The notes under the pieces are model-generated. The model worked only from the letters and a program-made list of their open reading frames with translations, did not search any database and was not told the DNA's origin. Of a stretch of 64,000 bases of DNA, positions 43,283 through 52,304 are shown in pieces. The translations under genes and the position numbers were made by a program. This DNA comes from Bacteroidales bacterium (GTDB lineage Bacteria; Bacteroidota; Bacteroidia; Bacteroidales; VadinHA17): assembly GCA_003141895.1 (NCBI GenBank), contig PLNT01000023.1, forward strand, positions 32,311 to 96,310. The letters run 5' to 3'. Each line of letters starts with the position of its first letter. The stretch's first letter is position 1.

Positions 43283-43774
43283 TCATGTCTGGCCAGTATA
43301 TCCAACTCTTGGACCAACCGTTTTTCGAAGCAACAATTCAGTAAATCCTTCCTGCACAAAATTATCCATTTCTCCGATCAGATTAAATCCAAAATCGTAA
43401 TAAAGTTTAATCGCACCGTTATTAAAGGAAGAGACGCATATAAATACATTCGGTGAAAATTTCAAAATTCTTTCTTCACAAAACCCTAATAGTTTCCTTC
43501 CTAAACCTTTTCCTCTGTAATCTTCTCCTATACAGATAGTTTGTATATATCCCGAAAAGGTACCGCATGTCTGTAAAATTACAAAACCTGCAATTACTTT
43601 TTCTACATCAATTATATAAATCTCTCTGTATGACCCTTCGAAGGCTTTCAGACATTGCTCATAATCCATTTTCAGTGTTATCCATGGGTCTGTTTCGGAC
43701 ATCATCCGGGCACAAACAGCAAAATCATTTGGATCAGCTGTTTGCCTGATTATTACTTTTTCTTCATTCTTCAT
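43283..43774 (-). CDS. GNAT-family N-acetyltransferase
   Basis: A 163-residue acetyltransferase. The acetyl-CoA pyrophosphate loop is DYRGKGLGRKLLGFCEERI, preceded by the beta-4 strand GYIQTICIG. FICVSSFNNGAIKLYYDFGF is the C-terminal half. Substrate is unknown. The position beside the serine hydrolase gives no clear hint; 62 bases separate them. Confidence 0.92.
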   Translation of the reverse strand: MKNEEKVIIRQTADPNDFAVCARMMSETDPWITLKMDYEQCLKAFEGSYREIYIIDVEKVIAGFVILQTCGTFSGYIQTICIGEDYRGKGLGRKLLGFCEERILKFSPNVFICVSSFNNGAIKLYYDFGFNLIGEMDNFVQEGFTELLLRKTVGPRVGYTGQT

Positions 43775-43805
43775 ATTGAGAATATTGTCAATTTTATGAT
43801 TTTTT

Positions 43806-43899
43806 TACCCCCTTCCCTCCCGATAGCTATCGGGACTTCCCCCAAGGGGGAAGGAGTAAATTTTCATTTCCCCCTTGGGGGAAACAGGAAAGGGGGTTT
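43806..43899. repeat. Dispersed GC-rich intergenic repeat, copy I
   Basis: TACCCCCTTCCCTCCCGATA, then GCTATCGGGACTTCCCCC; the right part is CCCCCTTGGGGGAAACAG with AAAGGGGGTTT. It is the closest relative of copy H, with most differences in the middle. Confidence 0.85.
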
Positions 43900-43904
43900 C
43901 CAAA

Positions 43905-45374
43905 TTAAATAATTTCTTGATTTGGTTTCTTCTTTATTACGAATAAGAACACAATTGTCAGGAAAGCATTTACAAAAATATTCATAAACCCGAAATCAAA
44001 GTTAAAAGCTCTGATAAATAATCCATTAAGCAACCAGGTTAAAAATGCTGCAGAGACGCAAGCCAATGGTACCCATTTCTCTTTGAATTTTATTTTAGTA
44101 AATAACCCTGTGAGGTACAAACCTAAGATAGGACCATAAGTATAACCTGCTATTTTGAAAATTGTATTGATTATTGCTCCCTTGCTGCCCCAGAACGACA
44201 TCACTATTATGAACATCACGATATTTACTCCAAACAAGACACGGTTTTTTATCTTTTTCCTGTCACCTGCAGGTTGATTTTCGATATCCATAAAATCATA
44301 ACTGAATGCAGTGGTCAGAGCTGCAATACACGAATCGATACTTGCAAAGGTCGAGGCAATTACGCCTATCAGAAAAGCAATAGCACCAATTTTACCAAAA
44401 TAATTCAATGTCAGCAACGGATAGAGACCATCGGTATTTACAAATTTTCCGTCCTGAGTTGCAAGACTGATACCGTGGCGTTCTGCATATAAATAAATTA
44501 GTATTCCCAATCCAAGGAACATAGTCTGTGCAAATGCTATGAAAAAACTGAATGTCAGAACGTTTTTCTTTGCATCAAGTGCATTTCTCACAGTAAGGGT
44601 TTTTTGCATCATACTTTGATCAAGACCAACCAGTGCTACAGTAATTAATAATCCTGAAATAAACTGCTTAAAAAAGTTCGATCCAGAGTGGAAATCCCAA
44701 TCAAAAAACCTGGCATAGGGATGATGGATTATCGTCTTAGCCATTTCAGAAAAGGAAAATCCCAATGAGTTTTTAATTGTCACAATTGATATAACAATCA
44801 CAGTAATCAAAAACAATGACTGAAGCGCATCTGTCCAGACAATTGTTTTTATCCCTGATTTATTGGTGTACAACCAGATAAGAACAAGAACAGCTATTAT
44901 GGTTACGAAATAAGGAATATGCAAAGCATCAAAAAAAGCATATTGCAGTATTTTTATTGAGAGAAGCAAGCGTAGTGCTGCACCGAAGGATTGAGATACC
45001 AGGAAAAACAGTGAGCCCGTTTTGTATGTAACGTTTCCAAACCTGATATTCAGATAAGTATAAATAGATACTAGTTTTAACCGGTAATAGATTGGTGTTA
45101 GTACAAATGCAATAAAGAGGTATCCAACAATAGTTCCAAGGATAAACTGGAAATAGTATAGATTGTTATTGCCAACATTACCGGGAATTGAAACCAGCGA
45201 CACTGCAGAAATGCCTGAACCGATCATTCCAAATGCTACCAGGAACCATGGAGAAGCTCTGTCTCCGTCAAAAAATGTTGAATCATGTACATGTCTTGAT
45301 GCAATCCGGGAAATGATCATCAGGATTGAAAAATAAATAAGGATGATAATAAATAACAGAAGAGGGCTCATCAA
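43905..45374 (-). CDS. Sodium/solute symporter (SSS family)
   Basis: A 489-residue transporter with about 13 membrane helices of the SSS family (LeuT fold). SPWFLVAFGMIGSGISAVSLVSIPG near the N-terminus corresponds to helix 1 with its sodium-site turn, and RLKLVSIYTYLNIRFG and ASTFASIDSCIAALTTAFSYDF are family hallmarks. The substrate is unknown; sialic acid, proline, myo-inositol and sugar carriers all belong here. The downstream end abuts repeat I. Confidence 0.92.
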   Translation of the reverse strand: MMSPLLLFIIILIYFSILMIISRIASRHVHDSTFFDGDRASPWFLVAFGMIGSGISAVSLVSIPGNVGNNNLYYFQFILGTIVGYLFIAFVLTPIYYRLKLVSIYTYLNIRFGNVTYKTGSLFFLVSQSFGAALRLLLSIKILQYAFFDALHIPYFVTIIAVLVLIWLYTNKSGIKTIVWTDALQSLFLITVIVISIVTIKNSLGFSFSEMAKTIIHHPYARFFDWDFHSGSNFFKQFISGLLITVALVGLDQSMMQKTLTVRNALDAKKNVLTFSFFIAFAQTMFLGLGILIYLYAERHGISLATQDGKFVNTDGLYPLLTLNYFGKIGAIAFLIGVIASTFASIDSCIAALTTAFSYDFMDIENQPAGDRKKIKNRVLFGVNIVMFIIVMSFWGSKGAIINTIFKIAGYTYGPILGLYLTGLFTKIKFKEKWVPLACVSAAFLTWLLNGLFIRAFNFDFGFMNIFVNAFLTIVFLFVIKKKPNQEII

Positions 45375-45468
45375 TTGGATTATATAGTACAGGATTCAAA
45401 CGTAACGAAAAACCCTGATAGAATAAAATGAAATCCATAAACCGCAGAGAACACGAGTTTCACGGAAT

Positions 45469-46080
45469 TTACGGTGCAAGTCTTTCAATGAACCAGAGAC
45501 CATTTCTTTTGAAGTATGTAAGACGGTCATGAAGCCGGAATTTACCTTCCTGCCAGAATTCAAACCATTCGGGAGTAAGACAGAAACCTCCCCAGAAATC
45601 AGGTTTAAGAACTTCTTTTTCAGAGAATTTTTTCTTAAAGGAAAGATATCTATTTTCAAGATGATCCTTGCCGGGGATTACAGAACTTTGCTCACTGGCC
45701 CAGGCAGATACCTGATTTTCTCTTGGTCTGGTTTTGAAATAGGATACGGAATAGTCCAGTGACAGTAAATCAGTCATACCTTCAATCCTGATCTGCCTGG
45801 CCGATTCCGGCCAGTAAAAGAGAAGAGCAGCACGTGGATTTGATAAGAGCTGTGAGCCCTTCCGGCTTTTGTAATTTGTAAAGAATACAAATCCCTTCTC
45901 ATTATAATCCTTTAGCAGAACTGTTCTGACCGATGCCCTTCCATCTTTCGTTGCGGTAGCCAGACTTACAGAATTGGGAATGGCAATGTTGAATGATAAT
46001 TGTTCATCATACCATTTTTTGAACTGGATAAACGGATCCGGATCAATAGTTTTTTCTGAGAATAAGTTATTTGTGGTCAT
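45469..46080 (-). CDS. pdxH: Pyridoxamine 5'-phosphate oxidase
   Basis: A 203-residue FMN enzyme that oxidises pyridoxine or pyridoxamine phosphate to pyridoxal 5'-phosphate. FTNYKSRKGSQLLSNPRAALLFYWPESARQIRIEG is split across strands 3 to 5; ATATKDGRASVRTVLLK and KPDFWGGFCLTPEWFEFWQ are family markers. The C-terminal R-L-x-P (RLAP) motif is complete. The length is slightly shorter than E. coli PdxH (218). Confidence 0.96.
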   Translation of the reverse strand: MTTNNLFSEKTIDPDPFIQFKKWYDEQLSFNIAIPNSVSLATATKDGRASVRTVLLKDYNEKGFVFFTNYKSRKGSQLLSNPRAALLFYWPESARQIRIEGMTDLLSLDYSVSYFKTRPRENQVSAWASEQSSVIPGKDHLENRYLSFKKKFSEKEVLKPDFWGGFCLTPEWFEFWQEGKFRLHDRLTYFKRNGLWFIERLAP

Positions 46081-46263
46081 TGATATGTATAACTAAGACA
46101 TTAACAGCAGTTTAAAGGAATTGTTTGAAAAGGAGGTAATTTATATATTATATACTGGTTCCCTGAAGCGCAAACTAAACATGATCAGAGTCTTTAACTG
46201 AACTCATCATTGATTTAGTGAGTTCAGCAAAAGCATTTTCTTCACGGTTAACCCAAAGAATTG

Positions 46264-46271
46264 TACCTTTG
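46264..46271 (+). promoter_or_regulatory. -7 promoter element for the FISUMP lipoprotein
   Basis: TACCTTTG, 26 bases before the ATG at 46298. A 9-bp inverted repeat (46198-46206 with 46219-46227) lies just upstream and may bind a regulator. Confidence 0.5.
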
Positions 46272-46297
46272 TTCAGGACGTTTCTAAAGCAACATAT

Positions 46298-47314
46298 ATG
46301 ATCTCAGCTGATAACAAAATTAGAATTTCAGGATTTATCATCATTTGTGTCTTAAGTGTTTCATGTAAAAAAGAGGTTTCCGTAAGAGTTCCCTCTGTTG
46401 TTACAACAACTGTATCTCAAATTCTCTATTTTACGGCAACATCAGGAGGAACAGTTGTTGACGATGGAGGATTAATGGTTAACCGGGGGATTTGCTGGAA
46501 CACAGTTACAATTCCGACTATCGACAATAGCACTACATCTGATGGCACTGGCAATGGGGATTTTTCAAGTTCAATGGACGGTTTAAAACCTGGCACTAAA
46601 TATTATGTTAGGGCATATGCTTCAAATAGCGCAGGAATTGAATACGGAAATGAAATATCGTTTACGACTCACCTTACAGGTGTAACCTTTAATGCCTCCC
46701 TGATATATGGGACCCTCACCGACATTGAAGGGAAATTGTATAATACAATTCCAATTGGCTCGCAGATATGGATGGCAGAAAATCTGAAAACCGGTAAATT
46801 TAATGACGGAACAAGTATACCGGTAGTTACAGGTTACGCTGATTGGACGAATCTTGTCACTCCCGCTTTATGCTGGTTTAACAACAACGACTCAGTTTAT
46901 GAAAACATCTATGGAGCCTGTTACAACTGGTTCGCGGTAAGTTCAGGCAAATTATGTCCTGCAGGATGGCATATTCCATCTGATTCTGAATGGCAGACAC
47001 TTGTTGATTTTCTTGGTGGAGATCAGATTGCCGGATCTAAATTAAAAGAAGCAGGGACAAATAATTGGGTTTTCTCTAACAAAGATGCAACCAATCAAAG
47101 TGGATTTACCGGTCTTCCTGCAGGTTTGCGCGAAACTTCATATGGCTTGTTCCAGAGCCAGGGTAGCTTTGGCAACTGGTGGTCTGGCACGGAAGTTAGC
47201 GAGGGTCCTTATGGGGCAGCATGGGTCCGTTCGATTCATGGTGATACTACTGTGGTTACCAGGAGTCAAATACTCAAAAAAGACGGTTTTTCCGTCCGCT
47301 GTTTGAAAAATTAA
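46298..47314 (+). CDS. FISUMP-domain lipoprotein
   Basis: A 338-residue lipoprotein (GFIIICVLSVSCKKEV, Cys near 24). The N-terminal part (about 30-130) is a fibronectin-III-like or Ig-like domain with the GLKPGTKYYVRAYASNSAG pattern. The C-terminal part (about 140-338) is a Fibrobacter succinogenes major paralogous domain: IGSQIWMAENLKTGKFNDG, GACYNWFAVSSGKLCPAGWH, TGLPAGLR and a final VRCLKN. Two Cys are likely to form a disulfide. The fold is C-type lectin-like and probably binds something at the surface, and the ligand is unknown. Confidence 0.9.
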   Translation: MISADNKIRISGFIIICVLSVSCKKEVSVRVPSVVTTTVSQILYFTATSGGTVVDDGGLMVNRGICWNTVTIPTIDNSTTSDGTGNGDFSSSMDGLKPGTKYYVRAYASNSAGIEYGNEISFTTHLTGVTFNASLIYGTLTDIEGKLYNTIPIGSQIWMAENLKTGKFNDGTSIPVVTGYADWTNLVTPALCWFNNNDSVYENIYGACYNWFAVSSGKLCPAGWHIPSDSEWQTLVDFLGGDQIAGSKLKEAGTNNWVFSNKDATNQSGFTGLPAGLRETSYGLFQSQGSFGNWWSGTEVSEGPYGAAWVRSIHGDTTVVTRSQILKKDGFSVRCLKN

Positions 47315-47338
47315 CCCCCCTTTAAGGGCAGGGGGGCC
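47312..47338. repeat. Short GC-rich intergenic repeat, copy J
   Basis: AACCCCCCTTTAAGGGCAGG then GGGGCC right after the FISUMP gene. It is a minimal version of the dispersed repeat between convergent genes. Confidence 0.6.
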
Positions 47339-47350
47339 AAATTTTATTAT

Positions 47351-48361
47351 CTACCACCATCGTCTGAAGATGCGGCCAAATCGGCGGTCGAAACTAGTAG
47401 TGTTGCCTGTTTGATTATTTTTCACAGTTACAAGAGTGAAATGCTTGTGCGCAGGGTCTTCTTCGAAGGTTATCTGATATGAACCGGTGCCAACTGTATA
47501 AGTGAGTGCTCCGCTTGAAATAATCAGGCTTCCTCTAAAGAGAGTCACTTCTAGCGGAGAAGTGATTTCTTTTGAATAAGTATCGCCCTTTTCATCAATA
47601 CCCGTAACGGAACCAGTGTAGGTAATTGTATCAGATGAGGCAATATATCTCCAGAATATACGATGGGGTTCAAGAGGTCGGTAGATCATGTTCCTGAAAT
47701 GATAAACTGCAGTCCTGACTTTATTAACGTTTCTGGTGAATTTAAGGGTATCTGTTTTTCCTGTACTTACCACTGCAAATCTTGTGGCAGCAGTTATATT
47801 GTCAATAACAGACAGTCTCTCTGAAAGAAATCCGGTAAGTTTAAGTGTTGCGCTTTGTCTGTTTACATTTCGCGTTCCATTCATAGTAATTGTGGTACTG
47901 TCAGTACTTACAGAAAAATTACTGAAAACAAAAGCTCTTGAAACTAATTTACGATGGTTCGGATTCGTGCTTGTTATAGTAACCGTAATTTTCCCATTTT
48001 TAGTAATGTTTTCATTGAGCGAACTGTCTCTGAAACTATAAAAAGACAGGGTAACTACTTTTGGAAATGTTGTGGTATCAGGATGATCAACAGTTATTAC
48101 AACAGTATCTGTCAGAGTTCCCAGCGCTTTCATAGATACACCTGAATAATTATTATTTTGCAGTTCATCAAGTTTGTTGTCAACATCTTCTTCAGTTTTA
48201 TCTGCAAGAGCATCCTGGGCATCAGTATTCTGAACCTGGATTACCTGTTTCCCTGTAAGTGTATTATTGTTGGCGGTAGTGGAATCTTTCTTGCATGAAT
48301 ATAACGATAGAGCTCCTGCTAAAAAGAAGAAGAGCAATCTAAAAACAATCTTTCTTTTCAT
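47351..48361 (-). CDS. Lipoprotein of unknown function
   Basis: A 336-residue lipoprotein (FFLAGALSLYSCKKDS, Cys near 23). After a low-complexity, charged linker (about 25-75) the rest is beta-rich, with repeated Thr/Ser strands (TLTDTVVITVDHPDTTTFPK, ITMNGTRNVNRQSATLKLTG). It ends in a basic-aromatic tail, RRFGRIFRRWW. No family is recognised. It may be an outer-membrane-anchored adhesion or scaffold protein. It is convergent with the FISUMP gene. Confidence 0.8.
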   Translation of the reverse strand: MKRKIVFRLLFFFLAGALSLYSCKKDSTTANNNTLTGKQVIQVQNTDAQDALADKTEEDVDNKLDELQNNNYSGVSMKALGTLTDTVVITVDHPDTTTFPKVVTLSFYSFRDSSLNENITKNGKITVTITSTNPNHRKLVSRAFVFSNFSVSTDSTTITMNGTRNVNRQSATLKLTGFLSERLSVIDNITAATRFAVVSTGKTDTLKFTRNVNKVRTAVYHFRNMIYRPLEPHRIFWRYIASSDTITYTGSVTGIDEKGDTYSKEITSPLEVTLFRGSLIISSGALTYTVGTGSYQITFEEDPAHKHFTLVTVKNNQTGNTTSFDRRFGRIFRRWW

Positions 48362-48746
48362 ATAATCTTAATTTAGTTAAGGTTAAATATTTTATTCTAT
48401 TTTTAGATGGAACAATCTGTAAAAGGTTTAATGAGCCCGCAATTATATTTTCAATTTCATTTTGAGAATAGAGACACATGCAGGGCTATTGTTTTATAAG
48501 CTGATCAAGATCTCACCGGCAGGGTAGTGTCCCTGGTTGATGGCTTAACAACACTCTTCAGGGAAATGTTTGTGCTACCTGAGAATTTCAGCACCCGGAA
48601 ACCCAGGTTTAAATCAATAATAATGAAGGAGATATTTATCTTTTAAATTTTTGTATTTTAATCAATATCTTTAATAATATAAGTTTGTTGATTTATATTT
48701 TGATTTAAGAAAGCCTTTTTCTTGTTTTTAATAATACATTTTTCCT
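48362..48746. other. Intergenic gap between two divergent genes
   Basis: About 385 AT-rich bases between the minus-strand lipoprotein and the plus-strand permease. It must hold both promoters, but I find no TAnnTTTG match in a good position and no gene or strong repeat. Confidence 0.5.
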
Positions 48747-51170
48747 ATGATAAAAAACTATATCGTTACCGCGTTCCGCGAAATATCTAAGAATAAAACC
48801 TTCTCTTTGATTCACATTTTTGGGCTTGCAATGGGTATTGCCGCTTTCGTTCTAATACTACAGTATGCTTTTTATGAGCTTAGTTATGAAAAATTCTACA
48901 AAAATGCGGACCAGATCTTCAGAGTAAGACAGGATCGTTATAATAAAGGAAAACTAAGCACTACCTGGGGGGCTGGATGTGCAGCTGTTGGTCCGGCACT
49001 GAAAAAACAGTTTCCTGAAGTTCTTGCATTTGCCCGTTTAACAAATGTAGGTGCAATCATTAACATCGATGAAAAAAACTTCAGGGAAGATAAGATGTTC
49101 GCAGCGAATTCTTCATTATTAACAATGTTTCCTGTTAAACTAATTGCCGGTGTTGACTCTTCTGCCTTAAATGAACCTTATACTTCAGTGATTTCAGAGT
49201 CAATAGCAAAGAAATATTTTGGTGGTGTAAGCGCTTTAGGTAAGACGTTCAGGTTAAATAACGTAGTTACTTTCAGAATAACAGGGATTTTTAAGGATAT
49301 TCCTGACAATACCCATCTCAAGTTTAATATTCTGATTTCCTGGCCGACTTATGCAATATGGAGGGGGAAGGATATTGAAACTGCATGGTTTTGGGATGGA
49401 TTTTATACTTATATCCAATTGCAAAAAGGAACAGATATAAAAGCTTTTGAAAAAAAGATGAATGAGTTTACTGACAAGCAAACGGAAGAACGGACACGTA
49501 AGGATAACTCAGGATCAAAATACATATTACAGCCCCTGAGTGATATTCATCTTTATTCAAATCTGATGTGGGAAGCTGAACCTAATGGCGATGCTAAAAC
49601 CGTTTATTTCCTGATGGTCATTGCAGTTATTATTCTCATTATTGCCTGGGTGAATTATATTAATCTGTCGACTGTAAAAGCAATTTTCCGATCACGCGAA
49701 GTGGCAATACGCAAAATCTCAGGTGCTTTCAGATTTCATCTTATCAGGCAATTTTTAATAGAATCATTTATAATCAATATCATAGCATCTTTACTTGCTC
49801 TTGCACTTGTCATTCTTTCGATGCCATACTTCAGAGTTCTTACAGGGAGAGCTCTGAGTTTGAGTAATTCCAATATATGGTTGGTCTTTATTGCAGTTAT
49901 TATTGTCGGGCCAATTGTTTCCGGGATATATCCTGCTCTTGTTATTTCCTCTTTCAAGCCAATGAGCATTTTTCGTGGAAAACTTAACGGAGGTTCAGGT
50001 GGAGCTTTCATCAGAAAGACCCTTGTAGTATTCCAGTTTGCAGCATCTGTTACACTCATTGCAGGGACCCTGACAGTTTACAGGCAGCTAATTTTTATGC
50101 GCAACCAGGCGTTGGGCATTAATATTGATCAGACACTTGTTATTCAAGGCCCGGGCGTGGCGGATTCTACATATAACGAGAAACTTTCGGCTTTTAAAGC
50201 TGAGTTGTTGAAATTTCCTGTAATAAAGGCAATTACCGCATCCACATCAATTCCCGGGAGTAAAGTTCTCTGGAATGCCGGTGGAATCCGCCTGGTAAGT
50301 GATGAAGACAATAAATCTAATCAATACCGGATAATTGGTGTTGATTATGACTTTATTGATGCATATGGCTTGTCGGTCAGAACAGGGAGGAGTTTTTCAA
50401 AGGAGTATAGCACAGACGAAAAATGTGTTTTGTTTAATGATGCGTCAGTTAAACTCATGGGATTTGAAACACCCGATGCTGCAATTGGGAAAGTAATATA
50501 CTTTTGGGGTGATAATTATACTATAATTGGCGTGCTGAAAAATTTTCATCAGGAATCCCTTAAAGAAAATTACGATGCTCTTATTTTCAGGTTGACGCCA
50601 GGTACCCGGGATTATTTTTCAATTAAGCTAAATTTCACGGGAGAGAATAGATCTGAAAACTTCGCAATGACAAAAAATGCCATTGAAAAGATAAAAGAAA
50701 ACTGGGAACGTTTTTTCCCCGGTAACCCGTTTGACTATTTTTTCCTTTCCGATCATTTTGATAAACAGTATCATGCAGAGATACAATTCAGAACAATATT
50801 CGGGTTGTTTGCTGTTCTGGCCATTTTAATTGCCTGTCTTGGTCTGTTTGGCCTGTCCTGGTTCATTATTATTCAAAGAACAAAAGAGATCGGTTTACGA
50901 AAGGTGAACGGAGCGTCTGTGATGGAAATAGTTTTCCTGATATCAGGTGAATTTTTTAAACTGGTTTTACTCGGATTAATAATTGCTGCTCCGGTTGCAT
51001 ACTTCCTTTCAATAAAATGGATGGAAAAATATCCTTTCAGAATTGGATTCAGCTGGTGGCTTTTCATATTATCGGGATTATTCATATTCATAATCTCAGC
51101 TATTACAATAAGTTACAATACAATGGTAATTGCTCATACAAACCCGGCAGAATCGATTAAATATGAGTAG
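48747..51170 (+). CDS. Large ABC transporter permease, MacB/FtsX type
   Basis: An 807-residue permease with two MacB-type halves. Each has an N-terminal membrane helix (NKTFSLIHIFGLAMGIAAF), a large periplasmic domain (about 45-280 and 455-670) and three C-terminal helices. The FtsX signature near the end, RTKEIGLRKVNGASVMEIVFL and HTNPAESIKYE, is typical of the Bacteroidetes branch. Such proteins are mechanotransmitters for efflux or lipoprotein handling. The ATP-binding partner is not adjacent; in this phylum it is usually encoded elsewhere. It is transcribed alone. Confidence 0.92.
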   Translation: MIKNYIVTAFREISKNKTFSLIHIFGLAMGIAAFVLILQYAFYELSYEKFYKNADQIFRVRQDRYNKGKLSTTWGAGCAAVGPALKKQFPEVLAFARLTNVGAIINIDEKNFREDKMFAANSSLLTMFPVKLIAGVDSSALNEPYTSVISESIAKKYFGGVSALGKTFRLNNVVTFRITGIFKDIPDNTHLKFNILISWPTYAIWRGKDIETAWFWDGFYTYIQLQKGTDIKAFEKKMNEFTDKQTEERTRKDNSGSKYILQPLSDIHLYSNLMWEAEPNGDAKTVYFLMVIAVIILIIAWVNYINLSTVKAIFRSREVAIRKISGAFRFHLIRQFLIESFIINIIASLLALALVILSMPYFRVLTGRALSLSNSNIWLVFIAVIIVGPIVSGIYPALVISSFKPMSIFRGKLNGGSGGAFIRKTLVVFQFAASVTLIAGTLTVYRQLIFMRNQALGINIDQTLVIQGPGVADSTYNEKLSAFKAELLKFPVIKAITASTSIPGSKVLWNAGGIRLVSDEDNKSNQYRIIGVDYDFIDAYGLSVRTGRSFSKEYSTDEKCVLFNDASVKLMGFETPDAAIGKVIYFWGDNYTIIGVLKNFHQESLKENYDALIFRLTPGTRDYFSIKLNFTGENRSENFAMTKNAIEKIKENWERFFPGNPFDYFFLSDHFDKQYHAEIQFRTIFGLFAVLAILIACLGLFGLSWFIIIQRTKEIGLRKVNGASVMEIVFLISGEFFKLVLLGLIIAAPVAYFLSIKWMEKYPFRIGFSWWLFILSGLFIFIISAITISYNTMVIAHTNPAESIKYE

Positions 51171-51296
51171 TAAAGAGTAAAAGAGATAACTCTCGGAAAT
51201 TCTATTAAAATCCTAAGTATTGACATTAACCTAATTGATTCTGAAATGTTTAATTCTACGGGAAATCAAAATACAAGCAAGCCAGGCTGATTGTTC

Positions 51297-52148
51297 TCAG
51301 CGAAACTGTACTGGCTGAATATCATCCGGAATTTTATCAATGGAGGATATCCGTATATTCCTGTAGAAAATCTCTGAACCTTCAGACTGGATCTGGATTT
51401 TCCCCCTCGTTAATGGAATTTCTTTTCCATCGATGGTCTGGCGGGAATTGTGAAGTACCATATTGACCATGCCGTTAACTATATGGACACTGGTATTACC
51501 AAAACAATATAAATCAATAGTATTCCATTCACCTGATGGTTTCTCAGCATTGGGGAATTTAATGCATCGCCGGCCTTCACGACTTGATGTACTGAAAGTT
51601 ACCAGATTACCACCTTCGTTAAAAACATATGTGGAATCAGTACTTTTATTTGCGTTGACATCTGCAGTTGCTCCGGCGCATGCCCAATAGTCACCACAAT
51701 CTCCTTCTTCAATCTGAAATTCATGGGATCTCATCCAGTTCCCTCCATCTGCACCATGGGGACCTACAGCATCATACATTATCCCGCTATCTCTTTTTGC
51801 TTTTTTCCTGGGAGGCCATTTTAACTCTCCCCATTTGAATTGTAGTTGCAGATGGTAATTTTCAAATTCACGTGTTGTCGATATACCTCCAAAATATTCT
51901 CCAGAAATTCGGATCATAATGCTATTCGCATCTTTTACAACACTAAAGACTTTCAATGGATCGGAATTGAGACCGATAGGAATTGTATCGAATTTCTTGA
52001 GTGTTGTGTCGTATTTTGGTCCGAGATAAGTATCCCAACCAGTTAAATCCTTTCCGTTAAATAAATGTTCCCATTTTGGATTTTTTGAAGAACAACCATT
52101 GAAAAGGAAAATCAGTAAAACCAGTTTTAATATATTTTTATAATCCAT
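51297..52148 (-). CDS. DUF1080/3-keto-disaccharide hydrolase lipoprotein
   Basis: A 283-residue lipoprotein (LVLLIFLFNGCSSK, Cys near 19) with a concanavalin-like jelly-roll of the 3-keto-disaccharide hydrolase family. WEHLFNGKDLTGWDTYLGP and YHLQLQFKWGELKWPPRKK mark the family's first half, and GKIQIQSEGSEIFYRNIRI the last strand. Members bind or cleave oxidised sugars on the cell surface. The role in this organism is unknown. It is monocistronic. Confidence 0.92.
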   Translation of the reverse strand: MDYKNILKLVLLIFLFNGCSSKNPKWEHLFNGKDLTGWDTYLGPKYDTTLKKFDTIPIGLNSDPLKVFSVVKDANSIMIRISGEYFGGISTTREFENYHLQLQFKWGELKWPPRKKAKRDSGIMYDAVGPHGADGGNWMRSHEFQIEEGDCGDYWACAGATADVNANKSTDSTYVFNEGGNLVTFSTSSREGRRCIKFPNAEKPSGEWNTIDLYCFGNTSVHIVNGMVNMVLHNSRQTIDGKEIPLTRGKIQIQSEGSEIFYRNIRISSIDKIPDDIQPVQFR

Positions 52149-52304
52149 TTTGAGATTGTTAGGGTTATTCTAATATAGAACCAATAAATTTAATACAACT
52201 TTTTAAATGAAAGGGATTTCAATTTATTATGCCAAAGGGAGTGATGAATGGTTTTAACCAAACAATAACTATTTATGAGTGTAATATCTTTGAGCGTTGG
52301 CAAT

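Noticed and set aside
45396..45659. 87-codon minus-strand frame
   Set aside because: It overlaps pdxH in another frame. The pdxH product has all family motifs.
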